Part shown: piece by piece, positions 11,650 to 24,499 of the stretch
How the letters are laid out: each line of letters opens with the position of its first letter
Position numbering within the stretch: the stretch's first letter is position 1
From: Druceiella hillmani
Lineage: Eukaryota; Arthropoda; Insecta; Lepidoptera; Hepialidae
DNA length: 64,000 bases
Direction: 5' to 3'
Assembly: GCA_039881145.1 (NCBI GenBank)
Contig: JAYKKI010000003.1
Location: forward strand, 7,771,501-7,835,500
Translations under genes and position numbers: made by a program
Notes under the pieces: generated by a model
Database searches by the model: none
What the model was told of the DNA's origin: nothing
What the model saw: the letters and a program-made list of their open reading frames with translations, nothing else

Positions 11650-13396
11650 TGGAAAGTAAAAACAACTCACGTTCAGATTCATCTGACACTCTTCCTAGAA
11701 TACCTAGGGAAAAAGCCAAATTAACTAAAGTTAAAGAAAACTGTAAGCAAGAATGGGAAAGTCGATTTGTTTAATTAACATGTTATCCTAAAAGTGATTA
11801 TAATATTATATGTAAAATATGGTTAGGTTGGCGTGGGATAATTAGTGATATTAAGTGAGTAAGATAATTAGTGGATTAATTAGGTTGGCGTGGGATAAAT
11901 GGGTGTGTTCTTTCAGCTAATTGAAGCTGAGTAAGTACTTGTTACTTGTCTTTTATTTAACTATTTGTCTTACTTATGTTTAGATTAAAATGCATATGGA
12001 TACCAAAAAACCCAAGGCAAAAGTGGAAGCGAAGAAATCCAGTGGATTGTTATAAATGCTTTTTCCTAAATCACCTGGCTCACTTTTCACTTTAGTGATG
12101 ATATCAAATTAACAGCAATCGAGTTAACGACGGCATTTCATACTGTTAAACACAATTTATCATATAAAAGCCAAGAAAGCAATATGAAACTAAACAAGAT
12201 TATCTATTCCTATTCCAAAACCGCCACTAATAAAAGATTGGGTAGCACAAAAATGGAGGTATTGGTAATAGAAGTTCTTGGGCCATACACTGTGCAATTT
12301 GTTATTGATCAATTAAATAAAGGCGATTTGTTCTATTGTCTGCAAACTGATGCCTCTAACGCACGCCCATATTGTTCATAATTCAGAAAAACATACCATG
12401 AGTTATTTAAAATGTGAAATTGAGTACATTATATTAAAGATCTATAATCATTTTTCTGTTTCTGTATACAGATGGGTAGAATTGAAAAGATTTGTAGCGT
12501 TTACTGAAAGAGTTTCACGAAATAAAAAGACACGTTGGCTGTTTCTTTTACCAGCAATAAATACAATTTTAATTAGCTAGAGACCGATTTGTAATTATTT
12601 TGTCAGTTTAGATGTTGACTGTTCAACGGTTATTCAAAGTATATTAATGTTGTATAGAGAAATGGAAAATAATGCAATTTATGGTTATCAGCTATACCCT
12701 AGTCACATACTGAATATTTTCAACAAATCAATTAAAATATTAGAAGACGATAATGTAACTGTTTCAGATGTTTATAATGTAATGAGTACTTTAAAAATTA
12801 ATTAATTCAAAGAAAAAAGATATGTATTTTGGCCGTCAAACAAAAAACATCTTAAAAGCTAGTGCAGAATCCTCCTAAGATATTTTTAATCAAACTTTTT
12901 ATAAGTTAATACTTTTTATTGCTAAAGCTTTTGCATATTTATAGAAATGGCTTAATTTCAATCAGACTAATTGGCTTTCTCTGATCAGTCATTTATCATT
13001 AAAGTCTTTGGTCGGTTTTGATCATTTTGAAATAATTATTGAATAACTTAATTTGCATAGGCTTAATATTGATACGGCTAATTTTTATTCAAAATCAATA
13101 CAATTCCAATACAAGTTATTTATGAAAAAATAAATACAATTCAAGTTATTTATGAAAAAATATCAGAGGACAAAGATTTTCTTAATATGAATATCGGCCA
13201 AAAATGAAGTCATTTGTTAGTAAATATGAATTTAAAAATATTTATAAAATTGTCTCGTATCTACTTTTTCTTTCTGCCACTTGGGCTTTCACAGAAAGAT
13301 TTTTTTTTGATAGAAAATAAGCTACTCATTTATTTTAATTTTGATTTAAATTGCGGGGAGGCTTACGAATATTTAAAAATGAGAATAAATTGTTAA
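11650..13396 (+). pseudogene. hAT-like transposase relic, with a probable intron
   Basis: Plus-strand fragments in order describe a decayed hAT-superfamily transposase of the kind with an N-terminal zinc finger. 11,680-11,825: a frame with SDSSDTLPR, KQEWESRFV and C-K-I-W, like a finger whose second Cys is lost. 11,826-11,983: non-coding, starting GTTAGG and ending TTATGTTTAG, so probably an intron. 11,985-12,100: HMDTKKPKAKVEAKKSSGL and a frameshifted FPKSP. 12,100-12,360: a long open block with ELTTAFHTVKHNLSYKS, GPYTVQFVIDQLN and LQTDASN. The next part (catalytic region) is deleted, because 12,354 continues at AHIVHNSEKHT. 12,480-12,580: LKRFVAF, TRWLFLLPAIN. 12,690-12,810: LYPSHILNIFNKSIKILED. 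12,830-13,030: FYKLILFIAKAFAYL and further blocks. 13,214-13,396: the C-terminal dimerisation region, ending LNCGEAYEYLK. Numerous stops and frameshifts and the internal deletion make it inactive. Confidence 0.8.
11823..11898. repeat. 18-bp direct repeat in the presumed hAT intron
   Basis: TTAGGTTGGCGTGGGATAA occurs at about 11,824-11,842 and again at about 11,880-11,898, a 56-bp period. It lies within the proposed intron of the hAT relic. The TTAGG core resembles the insect telomere unit, but only one unit is present in each copy. Confidence 0.8.
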
Positions 13397-16174
13397 TTTG
13401 CGCGCGAAACCCTAAAAATATGTTTTTAAAACTTAAAAAAAGTACCGCTTATTTATTTAAGTACTGTTTATTTTAATACTCCGATCTCGATATACTTTAT
13501 TTCTTATATAAAAAGTTAGCAACCCTAGCTAGGAACCTGTCTATGTAGCGGGAGCGGGATGCTTGCTCACTTCAACTCATCACATTTTGCTAAACAGTGT
13601 GCATTCGCGTAATGTTTTGCTGACGCTTAATTTAAGTAGACTATTGGAAATATTATTTCGAGTAATTTGATACCGATGACTTCATGAAATGTTGCATAAA
13701 ATGTATAGGAAAGGCATGTTTTGAGTCGAATCTGAAAATATGATGCCTAAATACAATTATTTTGGCCTATATTGGTAGATTCTAACATAACACCATACGA
13801 TTTTGATACAGCATCGTGTACAAGGAAAACTCAAAGAAACCTCAAAACACTTTTCATGTGGATACCAAAGTGGTATCAATAATATATAAATACGATTAGA
13901 TATATTTTATTTTATGTTTGAAAACTATGGACAGTAAAAAACAATTAAAGGAAGCCGCAGGTTGGAATATATATACTTGCGTTAACAGACAAGTAGGGAA
14001 AGCTGATTTTTCCATACAATTACGTAAGTCTAATACTATTTAAAAGTGCATGAATATTTTTAGCATACCTGAAATTTCTTCACAAAATCATGAGGCACGC
14101 TTGATCTTTACATAAATAAAAATTTATCATGGAAAATAATAATTATACATATTTTGAACTTATTATGAACTCAACATTGATAATGCTGTCAAAAACGATT
14201 TGCTGTTTCAAGTAGTGGAGAGGAATGATAGCTCAAATAAGAAAATATTATATTCGTCAATTTATGGTCAATTAAAAAAACATAGTACGTTACTTCAACG
14301 ATAATCAAGAAGAACACATCTAATACTTGTAATTGGAGAAAATTTTTGTAGTCTCATATTTTTTACAAAATGTTTCATACTAATTTGATCTTAAGAATTT
14401 CATGATGTAATTTTTTTGCTATTTTTAAAGGTATTTATTTACGATTGTCTTTTTACATTTACTGTTATACTTTTCGCCCTCCTAGTTGTATTTATTCTAT
14501 TCTACAGTTAACTTTTATCTTCTCTAACACAAATTAATTGTACTAGAGAGCACGATTGGCCTTATTAATTTATTCTTTATGTACATTGTCCTTCGCGTTA
14601 TGTTAGCCATTTTTATGTTTATTTTTTAACAATTGATTTCTTGAGATCATATTTTATTCGCTCACATGTGCGAATATTTCTAAAATTTATACTTTTAAAA
14701 TAAAATTCTGCTAAGTTTTTTTCGTTCATTAACTGCCGTTAAAATACCCTTAAACGTATTTTAACCATATACCCGTCATAAATTTTATTGCAAGAAATAG
14801 AATAAATAATATAAAAATATAGATAGTAGTAGGATGAAACTTACCGATAGAAGTAAAAAGCATTATTGCCAGAAATTAGTAACAAAATTGTTTATTTAAA
14901 ACATGTAATTAATTTAAAAAACGCTTTACATAACAGCTAAATGTTACGACAACGTGAAGTACCCTTGGCTTCTAAATATGGTTCTGCCATATCGGCATCT
15001 TTTTTATTTATTTTGAATGTGGCATTCAAGATATTTACTTCCCTTTTTATTTTATTGAATAAAATCTCGTTATTACACTAACTTAATTTTTAGCACAACA
15101 GTTACAATCTAAAAACAACCACTCAATCTGAGTGACGTGTTTAGCATAAGTCTAAACATTTTGAAATTATTAATTTAGTGCTAATTAAATAAAGCAGTAA
15201 CGATATGACAGAGGAAGAGTGATCACGCTATTGATCCTTTTTAAATTAAAATTACCTAATAGTAATAATGTGCTTCGACACAGCAACAGAGGCTCCAATT
15301 TTAAGAAGCATTGATTTGCATTGATTCAAATGAAATAAATGACGGATATGAAAGAAAAGTCTGCAGATACCACGTTCATTATAAGGTAAATATATCACAC
15401 AAATACTCATTTATTGTTTTCGTAAAGTGCTCCCATTTCCAAGTAATTTGTGTAGTAATAGTAGTTCTTTTTATAGAAAAAGACATTATGGGCGAATGTA
15501 ATATCTCAACAGTATAATGTAATATAATACAATGTATAAAATTTAAAAATGCAATACGTTACGTTGTCAAATTAGTATAACTACTATTGGTTTTTAAGTA
15601 CAAAGTGAGAGGATAATAATAAAAACTTTGGTTTGTACCTTATCCCATTCTAGAGATACACTTTTTTAATTTTAACGCAATTGTTAAGTGTCCTGCAATG
15701 CATGCAAACTGGACATCACACGGCATGATGAAGCGACGCCGCGAACTCCTTATTCAGCTTTCAATATTGAACGATACGAATATTATTTCGAAGGAAAGAA
15801 CATATAATAATAACTCTTTTCTACCTTAAAGATAATAAAAAAATGGTAAAACCACAATTTATCTTTACCATAAAGCCTTTTTGTTGTCGCAAGTACACAC
15901 CAACTCGCCATCAGGCGCTTCCATAAAACAATTATGGTATAGTTCGCGTTGAGTTTGCATACTTTTTTGAAGGTGTTACTTTGCCATTAGATCTGCAAGA
16001 GAGAACACGACATTTTAAATCAATGTGAAAACGACTATTAGATATTAATATTAATCATCCTTGTTTTTGTTTAGGTAACAATATTATTTTTACATTTCTT
16101 TGTCATTATTATGAATGAGACCAATATTGGTATTGGGCATGCTCCAATCGTCAAAAATAGATCTTGGTTAGAGT
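13397..16174. other. gene-poor AT-rich stretch
   Basis: Frames up to 68 codons (15,311-15,517, plus) without recognisable domains. A 38-codon ATG frame at 13,927 (MDSKKQLKEAAG...) is also unassigned. No large repeats seen by eye. Confidence 0.5.
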
Positions 16175-16220
16175 TATACCCTTAAACATATTTTTAATTT
16201 AAAATATGTTTAAGGGTATA
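16175..16220. repeat. perfect 20-bp inverted repeat (stem-loop)
   Basis: TATACCCTTAAACATATTTT at 16,175-16,194 is exactly complementary to 16,201-16,220 around the 6-base loop TAATTT. It may be a remnant MITE end pair or a small structured element. Confidence 0.9.
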
Positions 16221-18960
16221 TTTAGAAAAGAGTTAATATACATTACAAAGATAATTCGTTTTTTCTTATTTTTTTTTCATTGACGTTCTATTTACGATAA
16301 TAGAACAATTAAATGTAATCGTGGTCTTGAAAATGTTTAAAATAAAATAAAATCAGTTATTAAAACATTAATCAATGATCAGAATGTTCAAATAAAAAAA
16401 TATTAAATTGTTTTCATCCTTTATTTTTGAGAGAGATCAGAAAAACTGCTATGCAATTTACCCAACAGAACGTATTGTATTGTTATATTTTCTATATAAA
16501 TACAATATAGATAATTAAAATCAAAGAAGCGTAGTTATTATAATTGAAGCCGTTATTTATTGTTTTATATTTCCCAAGTCTAGTATTATAAATATTTATT
16601 AAAGTAATGTCTTTGTTTATAGCGTTATATATAATAATTTTCATTGATTATTATTATTGCGCGATTTTGTTTCTAAGGGTAAAGACGATTAAGGACCCGC
16701 ATATTAAATATATGTGTATTAAAAATAATTATATTTTAAAAGCAGCATTTCGTTCAATGTCCTTAAAAATTGCATTTTGATTTAATTATGAATTTGCTAT
16801 GCCATAAAAACCGTATACGAATTTAAACAAACATTTGCATATTCCATATAATTTGTCTTACTTTCGTTACGAACAACCTTTATTACAAGCTCAGCATTTC
16901 CATTTATTGTCTCTTTGGCATGTACCCGCAAAAATATTTTGAACATTGACGGCCAGTTTCATCCGCCAGAATCTATAAATTTTTACATATCGTTTAAAAA
17001 TAGTGTAAATAATATTTACACTATTTTGAAATCCCTATAACAATTATATTATCATCTGGTACGTACTTTAAAACGTAAATTAAAACATATTTAAATTGCA
17101 GCTTTTTATAAGTATATCGATTTTTAATTTTGAAATTAATTACGCACCAATTGACTTATGCATGCATAGTTTTCTTAAAGTCTTTGACAACACATTACTA
17201 TTGTTTATTAGATATCCTTTCACAGGATCATAATAAGAAATTTTATTTTAATAAAATTTGGATCCAATTTTTCTGTTATTCCTAAAACATTTGCAGTTGC
17301 TTGTAATATTTAAACATAGTCATATATTTTCTTACACTAATAACACTTAAATTTTTTCACAGGACGTTCTCTATGAATTGTGTTGGCATTAACTGCTTAT
17401 TTTTGTATGAAATTTTCATTTATGTGACGACAACAATATATCAACTACATACCTTACAAACTCAATTACTAATAATTTAATTTATTATTATGTTATGTAC
17501 TATATTACTAATAGGTTACTAAGTCTATACGAATATTGATGTACTTATAAGTGATACGTAAGTCTACGTAAGTATTCCTTAAATTCAAAAATCGATCCTA
17601 TTGAGTATAGGTCACGTCTAAATATTATCGTCTTTAATGAGTAACTATTGCATTTATTTTTATCGTAATTAGTCCTTTTTCAAGGTATTTAGATAACATA
17701 TACCAATAAGGCATTTCAATTATTTATTTAGTAGACATATCTCATTCGTCGCAATCCTAACACATATTTTTCTTATTGCAAGTTATTTTAATTAAATTAA
17801 TTTTCGATATTATTGATTACAAATTTTCTTTTCTGACTAGACTATTTGATCCTATTATTATAGGAATCTATTAGTCATTATGCATGTTAAACTAAAGCAT
17901 ATTACTCATGGAAAACATTATATTAAATGGATAACCGCCTATCTACATAATTAATAAAATAGCTGAGGTATTAGGAAATACAATTTATTAAAAACGAATG
18001 AAAAATGTTGGAGCTTATTCGGAGAACTATTCTTATTCTTAGAATTTTCTTTCTGTTTTTCTATTTGCTTGTTTCTATTCGCACGTTACGATAAAATTAC
18101 TAAGAAAATTTAATTTTCACTCTTATTTTTATTGTAGCCTAGGAAGTGAATTGGACTTGTTCATTGAGGGCCAAAAATAATATTAACAACCTGTTCTTTA
18201 CGAGTAGAACTCGCATTATAAGAGATACTCAATGCGTACAGAACGTCGAGGCACTTTAAACATTTAATGGTACGTAGCATTTTTACCAAACTATTCATAA
18301 ATATTAATTTTTCGTAATGTCAATATAAAAACTTATTGCGTAGCATATCTTTTACATGCAAAATAAATATATATTTTAAAACAAAAATTATTATTGCTGT
18401 TGATTAACGTCATTTGAATGGCTTTCTTTAACTGCATACTAATTCAACTACAGGTCCTAATTTGGTTGACTATTGCTCAATAAAGTAGTAGAGCCTTCTT
18501 AGCTATGATATTATTTTTAAATTCCTCATATGTACTAGTATTTTGAGTAATTTTCAGATATTCTATTTTGCTGCCGTCCTTGGTATGTTCAAAAATATTG
18601 ATTTTAATAAATATCGACAGAGCGAATAATTAATTTAAATATTTTAGGTATCAAATGAACTATGAAAATGAATGTCTATAATGTAGGTCATACTTTAAAA
18701 TAACAGAGCACAATGTTTAAAAACTACGAGTACAATTTCGACATTGCAAACAACAACAAAATTACAATATAAGCCATTGCATATGTTTAGAACCCGTACT
18801 ATTGCTTTGTCGGTTGCAAAATATCACAAATAACTCTTTTTTGTGTATCGTGCGTACCTTCTAGAATTTTTTCCTTGAATTTAATGACGAGTCCAGTCAC
18901 CGAATTTGTGGGGATTGGACGCTTGTTTATATAATAAATCTTATTTCTCTTATTTAAATT
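16221..18960. other. gene-poor AT-rich stretch with a 14-bp perfect hairpin
   Basis: No recognisable coding sequence. A perfect 14-bp inverted repeat with a 3-base loop lies at 16,997-17,010 / 17,014-17,027 (AAAATAGTGTAAAT and its complement). Confidence 0.55.
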
Positions 18961-20645
18961 TTGATTAGACTTTGGTTAGCTGTATTCAAACATGAAAGAT
19001 TGAAGAACATTTATTTACTGAACGATTGTAATGATCGTGTCTTTAGGCCAAATGTTTTGACTGTGGAGTATAATGATGGTCTTCCATTTTATTCGATTGA
19101 ATGGTCGAAGTCAGAGGCATTAACCTGGCATTATAATTTATGTAAAATAATTCAAAGATATATTAAGTCAAGCTTCCAAAGAAACTGTCAAGAGTACCAT
19201 CCTTTCTTGCTCTTTAAGTGAGAGATAAAATTGAGTGTTAAAGTAGTTTTAAAAGAAAAAGCTGCAAGGTAAAGTTAAACTTTCGTTTACACCGTCGGTT
19301 CTCGAGAAGCGATGAGTGCATGAAGACATCAGACAGACTATAATTGTGATTATACCTCTTTTCGATATTCTTTTTTAGATATATTGTTCTGTCAATAAAA
19401 TCCTTACAAAACTGGACGTGTTAAACTAACTAAAAAACCGTAATATAAGGTCTCAATTCAGAAATATTAACCAAACAATTATGTTATTTGTGACTTATAA
19501 GAAAAATTACATTTAAAAGGAAATATATTCGTTGAGAATTTTTTTCATTGTGCAATTTGTGTAGAGAAACATAGATCATCGCTTTAGTATCTACATAATT
19601 CTCATAAATTAAAACAACAGGTCAATGACGAGCTTTATGGAGCCAAGGTGTGATATTTAATAGTCGTTTCATATTTCTTTTTGGAATCTATATAATGGAT
19701 ATGCATTAACACGACTATTTTAAAGGACATGTTAGTAAATGTACCCAAAGCATCCTTTTCACTTGTTTCACAGAGAAATAGATGAGTTTGTATTAGATAG
19801 AGGATTTAGAGATAGCTTAGAACATTATAATTATTTGGAATATGTCTGTATGCAAACAATATTAATAAAATCTTTTGTACATATATTTTTTGAGATCTAC
19901 TCAATTAACCATTAAAAAAGGTGAATTAATCAATTTAACAGTGACAACGTATCGATGGATAGTAAAAACAATACATGACTTTCTCAAAGGACAGTTCAAG
20001 GCTTCTAAATGGCTTTCTCGAGGACAGTTCTATTAACAGGGTTATGAGATATTTATTTCTCTAAATTGTAATAGCCGGTTTATTACTGGATGTCTTTGGT
20101 CAGTTTTTAACGGACTATAGATTAGTTGCTAATATTTTGAGGGAAATTCGAAATAAATAAATTTCTTAAAATTACTAGGGCAGCGTTCAATTGACTAACT
20201 TCAACCAGACTGACATTGGCCAGTTTCTCAGTACTAACTATTGATGAAATAATTATCTATGTCCTAGAAATAAACTATTTAAAGTAGACAAGAAGCTACT
20301 ATGGGAAATACGTTAAATCAGACGGTATATGCTTAAAATATATTTGCACAGAAATAGACGTACAATCATTATCAGCAGGCTAGAAATTCTTCTATTTACA
20401 GTTTAATTGAAGGATCAAATCAAGAAAGGGAAGCCATTATTGGATATTATCATAGCTGCATTTAGACAAAATAACGTTGGGCTGTGCTCACGTCATGCCA
20501 ATAGTAAGGTATTTAGGATGGGTAAAATAGCAGGAAAACTTTAGTCCACCTATCCCCTTACTATATTTCATAGTTGTTTGACATGACTTTAAGAATGAGG
20601 TATAGGATGAGTATAGTGACGATGAAGAATTATAATAATTAATTT
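18961..20645 (+). pseudogene. DDE transposase relic with SWIM-type tail (HARBI1/DDE_Tnp_4-like)
   Basis: Plus-strand fragments follow the order of insect DDE_Tnp_4 proteins that end in a SWIM zinc finger. An 86-codon frame at 18,961-19,221 ends in YIKSSFQRNCQEYHPF, like the KSS-F-FQR block near the first catalytic Asp; its N-terminal half is less certain. At 19,781-19,840 DEFVLDRGFRDSLE keeps the D-RGFRD catalytic block. At 19,953-20,010 RWIVKTIHDFLKGQFK matches the RW-VE...H/N-x-LK block, with the catalytic Glu changed to Lys (IVK for VVE). At 20,293-20,330 SYYGKYVKSDGI, and near 20,420-20,500 SRHANSK in another frame, fit the linker. At 20,479-20,523 GCAHVMPIVRYLGW is the Cys-x-His end of the SWIM finger. 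A DEYSDDEEL-like acidic end stops near 20,630. Stops and frameshifts occur in every segment, so it is dead. Terminal repeats were not located. Confidence 0.75.
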
Positions 20646-23103
20646 ATTTTTCATGATTTATTTGATATGATAGTATAATAATATAATTCTCATAATTTTA
20701 CTGGATGTTCTTTAACAGTTATTAATTATATATTTAAGTTAATAAACAATTTTGATATTACATGACTATGGTCATATCTTATTTAATATTATTAAATAAA
20801 AGACAATTGTAGAATTTTTAACTCGTATTTCATCTAATTCAAAATGTATTACTACAATATATTAATAAAGCTATCTTAATAATTTTAATTAATAATTATT
20901 TAATTTAATATTATATATATAATTCAATTCAATTCAACATTTAAAAAAAAATCGTATTTTATTTAGTGTCAATTTTAGACTTGTATATCTCAGTCCAAAC
21001 TAAGTATATTGTGTAACTATCTGTCACGTATTTTCTTAATCATTTTACCTGATTTATGTGACCAGAAATAAGAAATATTTAGCTATTCTCAACAGTAATT
21101 GACCCATGGTTTTTCAAAGATGGGGCCCCAAAGTCAAGTTACAAAAATAAAATTGTCTTTTCAGTTTCAGCCATATTTTTTGACTTATGACCATATGCAA
21201 AAAATATTATACTCTTCCCCATTTCACAACATTAAATTCTAAAAGAACTGTTTGTTCGTTTCTGTAATATAAAGTGTCTCAATACCTAGCATTGCATATT
21301 CAGTATTCGATATTTAAAAGGATATTTGTAATATGATAATATACACACTACCTTTATATTACATTCTATGCCGATTTTTATACCTTCTAAAAAAACCTTT
21401 ATTTTAGTAGCTGTTTTGGTAAACAACAGCATGCGAGAAAGCCACCAGTAATAGCCTATGTGTTATTCCTCCATATATTCCACATTATGTATGCGGTATC
21501 ATCCAAATCTCTTTAGCTTTTACTTCATGATCGATTAACAAATATTCAAAACTTTGCATTAATAATAATAATAAGCATGGATTATAACCTTCGCAGTAAA
21601 GGCGTAGCCATCTGTATGTGTAATTAACTTATTTCCTTTTCATCCATAAAAAAAATTTTATTTTTTGCTAAATAGATAAGACATTTCATTTGGAGAATAT
21701 TACTCAATTGAATTACACTTTGCTATTTACAATATATTGAATTAATTTATTTCATTGAAATGAATAAACATTTTGTTAAAAACGTGGTATCAAAATGAGG
21801 TCAAATTTAGACATAATTCAACCCTGTACCATTTTGTTTGGAGGCCTAGAGGGTAGTGAAAAAAAAATTGTAATAAATTAGTGAAAAATCAACGTTTTGA
21901 AAATTTCTGGACACCTATAGAAGATATGAACTATTTGTAACAATGCGGTGTTTTACTAATAACTCTAAAATAATTTTTATTAAGATGTTAGTTAACTTAG
22001 ATGTATTAAGATTAATATCTTTCCACGATACCACTAAGCCTATATTTTTAAATGATAATGAATTTTGCACTTTAAAAATGTTTATGTCTTGCTTTCTAGA
22101 ATCTAGGATCACGAAATTTCTTTTATCAGGTCATTTGATTGTTTCTTGTTGACTGTCCTTAAAATTAAAACGTTCATTTATTTAAGACTTATTGTTTTAT
22201 TAAAGGATATGAGAAATATTGGAGCCAAATTACTTTAACTATGTGGTGATAAAAAACTGTCTAAAATGATAATTTTGATTGTTCAAAGAATTGTTACGTT
22301 ATAATGAAAAGAAATTAAAAACGAGATTTGTACTCTCCTTAAAGAAGTATTTCAAAATACGTTTTTATATCTCAGTCAACTTTTACATCTCATTATTCTT
22401 TTACAGGTTTTAGATGTAGAGAAATATAAATTTAAATTATAATTTATGGTCAAGGTGGTCCATGTTATATATGAATTTCAAAATCCTATCTCATTCTATT
22501 TTGAAGTTAAAAACCTTTGACAACAGACAAATGACCGGACAGACAATATTGTAATAAAAATAGAGTTCAGTTCATTCGAAATGTAGTGTACAGAATTCGG
22601 GTAAAAATGAAAAATTGTTTACACAGCACACATATAAAATAAAACGTGCATAAAGCAATTTTCATCCTTCATAAGATTAGTATCTGATCATTATAACTAA
22701 AATACGCTGTCAAAAAATATACGATTATGTATTTTTGTTAGCAGAATAGGTGTTATTCCATTTCGCAACCGGATATGAGATAAACCAAATCATATTTTTC
22801 GCCTAAACCCATACTATTATAATTGACATATATCAATGTATATATTAAATATATGGAATGTATGTTATGACCCACCATAATAGACAGATCTTATATTTAT
22901 AACATAATCTGTGGATTTTAGCAAATGTATTTTTATGTTTAATTAATTAATATACATTATTATTAATTAATATAAAATTCAATAAGAAAAATTGCAAATT
23001 ATGTAACAATAAAGCAAAATGGTTTACGAAATGGTAGAGAACTCTTGAGTTTGCCGATATTCATATATTTTGAAAATTATACTTTGTTACACCTTTATAA
23101 TCT
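20646..23103. other. gene-poor AT-rich stretch
   Basis: Two overlapping short frames on opposite strands near 21,915-22,152 lack recognisable motifs. No other structure noticed except simple AT-rich runs. Confidence 0.5.
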
Positions 23104-23146
23104 ATGCAATATAATTCTTATTTTTTAAATAAGAATTATATTGCAT
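23104..23146. repeat. perfect 19-bp inverted repeat (stem-loop)
   Basis: ATGCAATATAATTCTTATT at 23,104-23,122 is exactly complementary to 23,128-23,146 with a 5-base loop TTTTA. Confidence 0.9.
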
Positions 23147-24499
23147 TCAACTTAATTACTTATTTTAAACATAGCTCTTAATAATGATTATTGATAAAAA
23201 CTACACCGGAATAATATATTTTTTTACGTTTAGAACCGAACGGTATATTTAAATTAATTAAATTAAATATTTTTCCCAATGTAACATAATGCAATGTGAG
23301 CAGTTTTATTATCAACTGTCCCACATAATATAAAACATTAATCTAAATAAGAGTCCAGTTAACTTTCAACTTGGCATAATCAAACTGGAGCATGATAAAC
23401 GACACAAATTTGTAATGCTTGTCACCATGGACAAAAAAAAATCCTTCGTTATGATATATCCTCCCGGCTTTCGTTTCCAGAGGGCGACATCACACAAGAT
23501 AAATGTTTTTTGCCCCTAATAGAGTAAATTGCTCAATTTATCTCAAGAGCGGAGGCATCATTTGACTAGTTTCATTTTGCGTCTCGTATAAGTCATAAGC
23601 CAATGTTCACCGAGGGTATGTTCCAATACAACGAAATAAAAACAAATCTCTTTCATGTATATAATCATATAAAATATTTCATGCCATATCCGGTTTGAAG
23701 ATATCATCATTTATTACAATTAAAAATGAGTATATTTTTATTTCCTGAATTTTAGGGTAGACTTGAGTATCAAATGTATCATATATGAGGTATCAAATGT
23801 ATTTCTTGCCTATTTTTTCAAAATTGATTAATTTATATTGCATTCACCTATCGAGCTAATATTGCGACAAAGTTAATAATGAAAATTATTTCAACATTTT
23901 TTAAGTGAATAAGGGACTTTTTAATTTGAATTTTCATACCATCTTTCTCCCTATTTCTGTATTATAACTATACGTCTATGCAAAGAAACAATATTTCTGT
24001 TACAATCATAAACGAACTTAGAGCTTTATATTAATATGCACAATTTAATAAAATAATATGAACATTAAGGTATGTTTACAAAACAATCAAAAAAATTTCA
24101 AGCCTGTTCAAGTTTCCCAAACTTGCAGTCCAAGGTTTAAGATGCAACCATCTGTGTTAAATTTTCAAATAATATTAAGAATTTTTTCTTTTATGTTATT
24201 GAAACTTAATAATAGTAAAAATATTTTGGTAATTATCCAAATGTGTGGCTCTCATATTTGTTTTTTCAAGCCTGTAACAAATGCGATTAATTTCTTATAA
24301 TAATAATGGTAATAAAAAAATACATTCAAACTCCGAAATCGCAGTGTTGATAATATATTAAGGTATTTTGGCGATAATTTGAATATTGTCCTTACTACGT
24401 CAAAACGAATTTATCACTAGAAAATGTTATTCGGTTATTTTGACTTTCATTGTAGCATCAATCAACAAATTTATGATCGTTTTTGATCGCCATTTTACA
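23147..24499. other. no gene seen
   Basis: A GC-richer patch at about 23,430-23,640 includes a short ATG frame (MDKKKSFVMIYPPGFRFQ...) of about 30 codons without known similarity. An 80-codon frame at 24,058-24,300 is unassigned. Confidence 0.45.
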
